From NCBI GenBank assembly GCA_964608735.1, contig CAZSPL010000153.1, positions 1-9,668 on the forward strand: DNA of 9,668 nt. The letters are read 5' to 3'. This DNA is from CAZSPL01 sp964608735 (lineage in GTDB: Bacteria > JAJVIF01 > JAPKYR01 > CAZSPL01). The notes beneath the pieces are model-generated. The model worked only from the letters and a program-made list of their open reading frames with translations, was not told the DNA's origin and searched no databases. Shown here piece after piece: positions 4,860-9,668 of this stretch. The translations under genes were made by a program, and so were the position numbers. Position 1 is the first letter of the stretch; each line of letters starts with the position of its first letter.

Positions 4860-7670
4860 TTACATCTCGAGGAATCCCGCGGCCGTCTCGACGATTTCAT
4901 CGAGGGGGCCGGATTCGAGCGGTATTGACTCCAAGCCGTTCATAAGCGCTTCGCCGTAATTCTTGGTGATTATCCTGTTGTCGAGAAAGATGATGACGCC
5001 CTTGTCGTATGGCGTGCGGATAAGGCGTCCCGCCGCCTGCCGGAGGCTGAGGTTGGCGAGTGGAAGGCTCAGGTTGGTGAAGCCGTCGATGCCCTCTTCG
5101 GCCATCTGCCGCAGGCGGCTGTAATGAAGCGGCTCCTCCGGATGCGGGAACGGCAGCCTGGCGAGCACGAGGCATTTCAGCGCGTCGTTGGGGATATCGA
5201 CCCCCTCGAAGAAACTCCGCGTGCCGAGAAGCGCGGTGCGCGGGTCGATGCTGAATTCTTCGATGAGCGCGCTCTTGCCGCCGTCGCGGAACTGCAGCAG
5301 CGTCGAAATCCCTTCCGCTTCGAGCATAGGACGAATTGTCTCGCCGACGTCGTCCATGTCCTGCGTCGACGTGAATAGGCACAACGTGTGTCCGCCGAAG
5401 CGGTGGATGATTTTGAACAGGGCTTGCGCCGTGGTTTCGACATAGCCTTCCCGCATACCTTGCCATATCCGCCTGTCCGGCGCCGACGGCGGTTCCAGGT
5501 CGTCCGGGATAAAAATACGCGCCTGGTTTCTCATGTCGAACGGCGCGGGGTAGCTCGAGAAGTCGACATCGCGCGGGTCGAATCCGAGCCGCGAGACGAA
5601 GAACCGGATATCCCCGAGCGCGGAAAGGGTCGCCGATGTGAACTGGCAGGAATCGAGAGTACGAACGAGTTCCTGGAAGCGCGCTGTTACGCTCAGCGGC
5701 CATACGTTCAATCTCAGCCGCGCTCCCTTCGCGGTGGACGGGGCGTCGAGCCATACGGCATCGGAACGCAGGTCGGGTTCGAGGGTACGACGTATCGTTT
5801 GCTCCACGACGTCGAGGAATATCGCGAAACCGGACAACCGCGTAGCGAGGATACCCTTGCCGGCTTCCCCGATTATTTCCTCGATTTCCTTTCTACATTG
5901 CGCGACCGACATCAGCAACGACGCCGACTGCGAGCAGAAGCCGAGCCATGCCGGGTTGTTGACTGTTTCTTCGGTAAGAATCAGCCTTGGCGCGTAGCTG
6001 TCGGTGCCGCTCGTCTTCATCCTGCGCAGCATGCTCTCCCCGGCTATCGCGATATCTTCTATTCCGCCCTTGATACGCCCGAGGAGCGGGGCGATACGAT
6101 GCATGATCTGTGCGTCGTTCCTTCCGCCTTCCGGGGAGTCGAGAAATTTCAAAAAGCGGTCGATGACCCTCACCGTGATGTATGAATCGAGTGTGAGGCT
6201 TATGGATTGCGCGATGCAGTCTTCGAGGTGGTGCGCTTCATCGAATATCACGTGTTTGAATTCGGGCAGTATTTTCGGCCCCTTGCGTTCCGGCTCGAAC
6301 CCGGCGAAGAAGAGCGCGTGGTTGGTGACGACAATATCGCTCGCGGCGGCGCGACGGCGCGACGCGCGCACGAAGCATCGCTCATGCCACCGGCATTCGT
6401 CGGCGTTGCAGAATTCCCCCTCGGCGCGCAGGAAATTCAGGTGGCTCTTGAGGTTGTTGAAGTTGTTCAGTATGAAAAAATTAATCTTGTCGATATCCCC
6501 TTCGCGTGTCGAATGCAGCCAACTGAGGAGCAGCGCGCGCTCAAACGCCGACAGCCGTTCCGCGCCGTAGAGCCTGCCGTCGCCATCGAGCATCCTGCTA
6601 AGGCACACGTAGCTGTTGCGTCCTTTGAGCGTGGTGAATTTTAGTCCCGCCGGCTGCAGCGGCGCGAGGATTGGAAGGTCCTTGTCGGCGAGCTGGTCCT
6701 GGAGGTTCTTGGTGTATGTCGACACGACGATGGGTCGTATTCCCTTCCCGGCGGCCATCACCGCGGGCGCGAGGTATGCCGAGCTCTTGCCCATGCCGCA
6801 TCCCGCTTCGATAGCGTTGTATCCGCCGTTCGCGATATGCTCCGCGAATTTCAGCGCCATTTCCGGCTGGCCTTGTCTTAGCTCGAATCCGTCTATCATC
6901 GAACCCATAAGCCCGTCGGCGCCGAACGCGGCGGCGGCGGTGGCTGCGAGATCCACCGCGGGCTCGCAGGAACCCGGCTCAAGGGCGACGGGTTTCGTGT
7001 CCATACAGAGCAGTTCCGTCAAAATATCGGTTTCCGGCTTCGGGACTCTTTCCTCATTAAAACCGGCGATGAGGTGAAGAAATTTGAATATCGCATTGTC
7101 CGATTCCGAGCGCTGTCCCGCGAGAAGCTGTATGACCTCGGCGGGGATTTCCGCGATGTGTTCCTGCAGCTTCAGAAGCAGCTTGCCCGACAGCTCGGCA
7201 TCGGCCCACGCGCGATGGCTCTCCTCAAAATCGATGTTGAATTTATCCGCGAGCACCTTGAGCTTAAGGCTCGATTCTTCCGGGAAGAGGAGCGCGGCAA
7301 GGCGCAGGGTGTCATATGTCGGGCAGGACAGGGCCCTGTGGCCGTTCTGCTTGAGCTTGTGATTCAGGAATTTCAGATCGAATGTGATATTGTGTCCCAC
7401 GATGGGATGGTTCCCGATGAATTGGAGCACGTCGTCGATGATATCATCCATCGACGGAGAGTCCTTCACCATCTCGTCTGTGATTCCCGTAAGCCGCTGG
7501 TTTCTCAGGGGGATGGGGTGTCCGGGTTTGACGAGATGGAGGATATTATCCGCGATTATGCCGTTTTCGAATTTCAGCAGTGCGATCTCGATGACATCCG
7601 CGCTTCGCGGGTCGAGTCCGGTCGTTTCGCAATCGAGGGCTATGAAACTGCTTATCGGTACTTCCGTCAA
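4860..7670 (-). CDS. dinG: DinG-family ATP-dependent DNA helicase with N-terminal DEDDh exonuclease
   Basis: The 936-residue protein has two parts. Residues 5-175 are a DnaQ/PolC-like 3'-5' exonuclease with all DEDDh residues: D13 and E15 in ALDCETTGLD, D98 in GHNITFDLKFL, and H152/D157 in HRAWADAE. Residues about 250-936 are an XPD/DinG superfamily 2 helicase. Walker A is EAGCGMGKSS (K295), the Walker B box is FDEAHH (476-481), TSATL is at 678-682, FTSTQ at 766-770, GTRSFFEGVDIP at 816-827 and QAAGRLIR at 878-885. Four cysteines (356, 421, 426, 432) stand where DinG/XPD proteins bind a 4Fe-4S cluster. The family unwinds DNA with a 5' overhang, including R-loops and blocked forks. I chose the TTG start at 7670 because GAGG lies 6 bases upstream; a TTG at 7700 would add ten residues but has no ribosome binding site. 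It is first of a same-strand series with the lipoprotein and glycosyltransferase. Confidence 0.95.
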   Translation of the reverse strand: MTEVPISSFIALDCETTGLDPRSADVIEIALLKFENGIIADNILHLVKPGHPIPLRNQRLTGITDEMVKDSPSMDDIIDDVLQFIGNHPIVGHNITFDLKFLNHKLKQNGHRALSCPTYDTLRLAALLFPEESSLKLKVLADKFNIDFEESHRAWADAELSGKLLLKLQEHIAEIPAEVIQLLAGQRSESDNAIFKFLHLIAGFNEERVPKPETDILTELLCMDTKPVALEPGSCEPAVDLAATAAAAFGADGLMGSMIDGFELRQGQPEMALKFAEHIANGGYNAIEAGCGMGKSSAYLAPAVMAAGKGIRPIVVSTYTKNLQDQLADKDLPILAPLQPAGLKFTTLKGRNSYVCLSRMLDGDGRLYGAERLSAFERALLLSWLHSTREGDIDKINFFILNNFNNLKSHLNFLRAEGEFCNADECRWHERCFVRASRRRAAASDIVVTNHALFFAGFEPERKGPKILPEFKHVIFDEAHHLEDCIAQSISLTLDSYITVRVIDRFLKFLDSPEGGRNDAQIMHRIAPLLGRIKGGIEDIAIAGESMLRRMKTSGTDSYAPRLILTEETVNNPAWLGFCSQSASLLMSVAQCRKEIEEIIGEAGKGILATRLSGFAIFLDVVEQTIRRTLEPDLRSDAVWLDAPSTAKGARLRLNVWPLSVTARFQELVRTLDSCQFTSATLSALGDIRFFVSRLGFDPRDVDFSSYPAPFDMRNQARIFIPDDLEPPSAPDRRIWQGMREGYVETTAQALFKIIHRFGGHTLCLFTSTQDMDDVGETIRPMLEAEGISTLLQFRDGGKSALIEEFSIDPRTALLGTRSFFEGVDIPNDALKCLVLARLPFPHPEEPLHYSRLRQMAEEGIDGFTNLSLPLANLSLRQAAGRLIRTPYDKGVIIFLDNRIITKNYGEALMNGLESIPLESGPLDEIVETAAGFLEM

Positions 7671-7699
7671 AATAAACCTCGGACGAATCGTAAACGACA

Positions 7700-7728
7700 A
7701 ATATAACAGAGTGATGCCGGTGATTGAA
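7700..7728 (-). promoter_or_regulatory. Weak candidate promoter for dinG
   Basis: The minus strand offers TATATT (7705-7700) with TTCAAT 17 bases upstream (7728-7723), a poor -35. Transcription would begin near 7693, giving a leader of about 23 bases to the TTG at 7670. This agrees with rejecting the longer start at 7700, which would lie inside the -10 box. Confidence 0.3.
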
Positions 7729-7811
7729 GCGATGACGCGAAAAAAAGAAATAAAACCGATGTTTTTCCGAATCGCGCGAAAATCAACATCGCATTACGCG
7801 CCTTGTTGAGA

Positions 7812-7817
7812 TATAAT
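7812..7817 (+). promoter_or_regulatory. Candidate -10 box for the small gene and exchanger
   Basis: TATAAT matches the -10 consensus exactly and lies 25 bases before the ATG at 7843. No good -35 is visible at 16-18 bases upstream. Its position in the divergent gap with dinG fits a promoter for the rightward genes. Confidence 0.45.
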
Positions 7818-7842
7818 AGTAAGGGCGGACTGAGGTGATTTC

Positions 7843-8067
7843 ATGATATTGGACGGCGAATTCCATATTGACGAGAAGCGTTACGAGGAGCTCATCAAGC
7901 TCGGGTACGACGCCGCGAAGAAGAAGCTCGACGCGTTGGAGAAGAAATACGAGCATTCGTTCGACGGGCTTCCCTCGAAATTGAAGCAGCAGCTCCCACC
8001 CGAGGAACTTGAAGAATGGCGTATCAGCCTTATGGCTATCAATACGCTCAAAGATAAGCTGAATTAG
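7843..8067 (+). CDS. Small hypothetical protein, 74 residues
   Basis: I do not recognise this protein with certainty. The ATG has a good ribosome binding site (TGAGGTGA, 5 bases upstream) and a consensus -10 box farther up, so it is probably expressed. It is charged, mostly helical in appearance and without membrane segments or cysteines. The N-terminal part (FHIDEKRYEELIKLGYDAAKK) faintly recalls the helical C-terminal tail of patatin-like phospholipases, but no catalytic domain is present and no remnant lies upstream. The middle (LDALEKKYEHSF) could form a short coiled coil, and a proline-rich turn (QLPPEELEEW) precedes a final helix. It lies 75 bp before the exchanger gene on the same strand and may be cotranscribed with it. 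It is probably a cytoplasmic protein of unknown role. Confidence 0.65.
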   Translation: MILDGEFHIDEKRYEELIKLGYDAAKKKLDALEKKYEHSFDGLPSKLKQQLPPEELEEWRISLMAINTLKDKLN

Positions 8068-8084
8068 GATCATGCCGACTGGAG

Positions 8085-8135
8085 AATTACCGCCGCGGCT
8101 TTGCGCGGCGTTGGTTGATTTTCAGGCCGGTAATT
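8085..8135 (+). repeat. Nested inverted repeats in the leader of the exchanger gene
   Basis: An inner hairpin has perfect 7-bp arms CGCCGCG (8091-8097) and CGCGGCG (8104-8110) around GCTTTG, followed by TTGGTTGATTTT, which could work as a weak terminator. An outer pair, AATTACCG (8085-8092) and CGGTAATT (8128-8135), shares two bases with the inner arm, so the two structures compete at the edge. The right outer arm ends 7 bases before the GTG start of the exchanger. It could be a terminator of the small gene, an attenuator, or chance. Confidence 0.55.
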
Positions 8136-8142
8136 TGAAATC

Positions 8143-9180
8143 GTGGACTATTTCATCCTAATCCTGTGCCTTGCCGGCATACTTGTTGCCGCCGAGTTGT
8201 TCACCAATGCCATCGAATGGGTCGGTTATTCCTACAGGCTCGGCGGCGGCGGGGTGGGAAGCGTGCTCGCCGCGGTAGGCACCGCGCTTCCCGAGACGAT
8301 GATTCCCCTCATGGCCCTCTCCGCGGGGCTTCTTTCCGGCGACCAGGAAATCATGAGCAAGAATTCCGATGTCGGTATCGGGGCGATACTCGGCGCGCCG
8401 TTCATGCTTAGTTGCGTAGCGTTCGCCGTGGCGGGCCTCGCCAAGTCGGCCTATCACCGCACCGGGAAGCGTCCGCGCGCCATAAACCAGGACCCGGTAA
8501 TCTTCCGCAGGGATATCGGCGCGTTTCTCATCCTCTATACGCTCGCTGTGGGATGCTCCTTCTTTCCCGAGCACTGGATGAAGCAAATCACATCCCTGGT
8601 GCTCTTCATCGGTTACGTCTACTACGTCTACCTGACTTTTAAAGGGGACAAACCCGACCTCGAATTCCCGAAGCCGTGCTTCTTCGACAGGAAATGCGAG
8701 ACCCCCCGGACATCGCGTGTCTGGCTCCAGCTCGCGGTATCGCTGATAATGCTGATCGGGCTGGCGCACGTTTTCGTTGAAGCCGTAAAGCATGTTAGCG
8801 ACCTGCTTGGCATGAATCCGCTGGTGCTCTCGCTCATAATCGCCCCCCTGGCGACCGAGCTCCCGGAGAAGTTCAATTCGATCATCTGGATGCGCGATTG
8901 CAAGGATACCCTCGCGATAGGCAATATCGCCGGTGCGATGGTCTTCCAGAGCACGTTCCCAGTATCGGTCGGCATTCTTATGACCAACTGGGTGCTCTGG
9001 GATCCCGCCCGGCCCGAAAGCCTCTATGCCCTCCTTCCCGCCATCTTCGCCCTCTTGTCCGGAGCCTATTTCCTGATACTGAACAGCCTGGGGGTGCGTA
9101 TACGCTCCAGGATACTCGCCGGGCCGTTCCTCCTGTATATCCTATACATCATCATCGTGGTCGTGAACCCCGTGCGCTGA
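8143..9180 (+). CDS. Na+/Ca2+ exchanger (CaCA superfamily) membrane protein
   Basis: The 345-residue protein has about ten to eleven hydrophobic helices in two homologous halves, the layout of sodium/calcium exchanger-family antiporters. These move Ca2+ or other cations across the cytoplasmic membrane using Na+ or H+. The first alpha repeat reads GSVLAAVGTALPETMIPLMA (39-58, E51) and then SDVGIGAILGAPFML. The second reads IIAPLATELPEKFNSII (232-248, E242) and then LAIGNIAGAMVFQS (257-270). The second repeat is close to consensus; the first lacks the usual GN...GSN asparagines. A cysteine-containing cytoplasmic loop (about 168-195) joins the halves. A GTG start at 8143 is the only choice, because a TAA lies four codons upstream and the next ATG is past residue 50. 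There is no clear Shine-Dalgarno, only AGG about 16 bases upstream. Ion specificity cannot be inferred. Confidence 0.88.
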   Translation: MDYFILILCLAGILVAAELFTNAIEWVGYSYRLGGGGVGSVLAAVGTALPETMIPLMALSAGLLSGDQEIMSKNSDVGIGAILGAPFMLSCVAFAVAGLAKSAYHRTGKRPRAINQDPVIFRRDIGAFLILYTLAVGCSFFPEHWMKQITSLVLFIGYVYYVYLTFKGDKPDLEFPKPCFFDRKCETPRTSRVWLQLAVSLIMLIGLAHVFVEAVKHVSDLLGMNPLVLSLIIAPLATELPEKFNSIIWMRDCKDTLAIGNIAGAMVFQSTFPVSVGILMTNWVLWDPARPESLYALLPAIFALLSGAYFLILNSLGVRIRSRILAGPFLLYILYIIIVVVNPVR

Positions 9181-9189
9181 ACTTGCGCG

Positions 9190-9218
9190 TTGCATTCCCA
9201 AACCAAATAATCTAACAT
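9190..9218 (+). promoter_or_regulatory. Weak candidate promoter before the carboxylase gene
   Basis: TTGCAT (9190-9195) and TAACAT (9213-9218) are separated by 17 bases and match sigma70 consensus at 3 and 4-5 positions. The remainder of the 9181-9313 gap shows only a 5-bp-arm palindrome, ATAGC/GCTAT (9225-9240), and no clear terminator for the exchanger gene. Confidence 0.22.
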
Positions 9219-9313
9219 GGATTTATAGCGAATCGGCTATCCCATACGCTGTTATGTAACTGTCAAGCAGTTTGAATCAGCGTAAGTCAGGGACGGCCTG
9301 CGCGAGGTGATTA

Positions 9314-9668
9314 ATGCCGAAAACCCAGGATGAGAAGATAAAGGACCTTCGTAAGAAGAAGGAAATCGCCCGACTCGGCGGCGGCGCGGAAGCGATAATA
9401 AAGCAGCATGATAAGGGGAAGATGACGGCCCGCGAGCGGATAGACATCCTCCTCGACCCCAACACCTTCAACGAGATAGATATGTTCGTCCATGCCCCCG
9501 CCGGGATAAAGGGGGTCGAGCCGCAGTTGACCGACGGGTGCGCCTGCGGATGGGGCAAGATTGACGGGCGGAAGGTTTTCGTATTCGCCCAGGATTTCAC
9601 CATCATGGGCGGTTCCCTCGGCGAGCGGCATTCGGAGAAGATCTGCAAGCTTCTCGAAATGGCGCGCA
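9314..9668 (+). CDS. Acyl-CoA carboxylase carboxyltransferase (beta) subunit, N-terminal part
   Basis: The first 118 residues of a biotin-dependent carboxyltransferase are visible before the window ends; the family is usually about 510-520 residues. Hallmarks are QHDKGKMTARERIDILLDP (31-49), TDGCACGWGKIDGRKVFVF (73-91) and AQDFTIMGGSLGERHSEKIC (92-111). These match the propionyl-CoA carboxylase beta / methylmalonyl-CoA decarboxylase alpha group (PccB/MmdA), which carries CO2 between carboxybiotin and an acyl-CoA. It cannot be decided here whether it is a carboxylase or a Na+-pumping decarboxylase; that needs the partner genes downstream. The ATG has GAGGTGA immediately upstream. The usual hydrophobic pair in TDGVVTG is replaced by CA and a further Cys follows. 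Confidence 0.93.
   Translation, partial: MPKTQDEKIKDLRKKKEIARLGGGAEAIIKQHDKGKMTARERIDILLDPNTFNEIDMFVHAPAGIKGVEPQLTDGCACGWGKIDGRKVFVFAQDFTIMGGSLGERHSEKICKLLEMAR

Noticed and set aside
5388..6185. 265-codon open frame on the plus strand opposite dinG
   Set aside because: It is an antisense shadow of the dinG helicase domain, low in complexity and without family motifs. The same applies to the 285-codon alternate minus frame at 4897-5754.
7671..7700. Ten-residue longer N-terminus for DinG from TTG at 7700
   Set aside because: There is no ribosome binding site before it, while GAGG sits 6 bases before the TTG at 7670. The candidate -10 box also overlaps 7700.
8068..8142. Metal-sensing riboswitch (yybP-ykoY type) before the exchanger
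   Set aside because: The leader is only about 75 bases and shows nested inverted repeats but none of the conserved core of that riboswitch.

Overview
The window looks like a chromosomal stretch of an uncultivated bacterium, probably with a Gram-negative-type envelope. This rests on the mix of exported and lipid-anchored proteins, a WecA/TagO-type lipid-carrier enzyme and a GT39-like membrane glycosyltransferase. The coding DNA is fairly GC-rich with compact spacing. I cannot name the phylum; Desulfobacterota- or Omnitrophota-like lineages would fit, but this is a guess. Most of the content is housekeeping or envelope genes, and I see no CRISPR array, rRNA, tRNA, intact transposon or clear defence system.

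Left part (1-1720, minus strand): a polyprenyl-phosphate sugar-phosphate transferase (662-1672) is followed by a hairpin terminator and then by an exported DUF2330-family protein that runs off the left edge and has its own -10 box. The transferase start is odd. A 10-bp tandem duplication separates a good Shine-Dalgarno from the ATG.

Island (about 1720-2345): an AT-richer stretch with several small hairpins carries one lone 72-residue Cro/CI-type regulator on the plus strand, with an operator-like dyad in front of it. It ends in a convergent, bidirectional terminator.

Central part (2350-7670, minus strand): a three-gene series runs dinG (fused DEDDh exonuclease and Fe-S helicase), a putative lipoprotein with an NTF2-like domain, and a GT39-like multi-pass glycosyltransferase. 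The last two overlap by 11 bp and are probably translationally coupled.

Right part (7800-9668, plus strand): divergent from dinG are a 74-residue protein of unknown function, a Na+/Ca2+ exchanger-family protein with a GTG start preceded by nested inverted repeats, and the beginning of a biotin-dependent acyl-CoA carboxylase beta subunit.

The points most worth a second look are the duplication that displaces the ribosome binding site, the exonuclease plus Fe-S architecture of DinG, the regulator island, and the structured leader before the exchanger. None of them amounts to a demonstrably new system.
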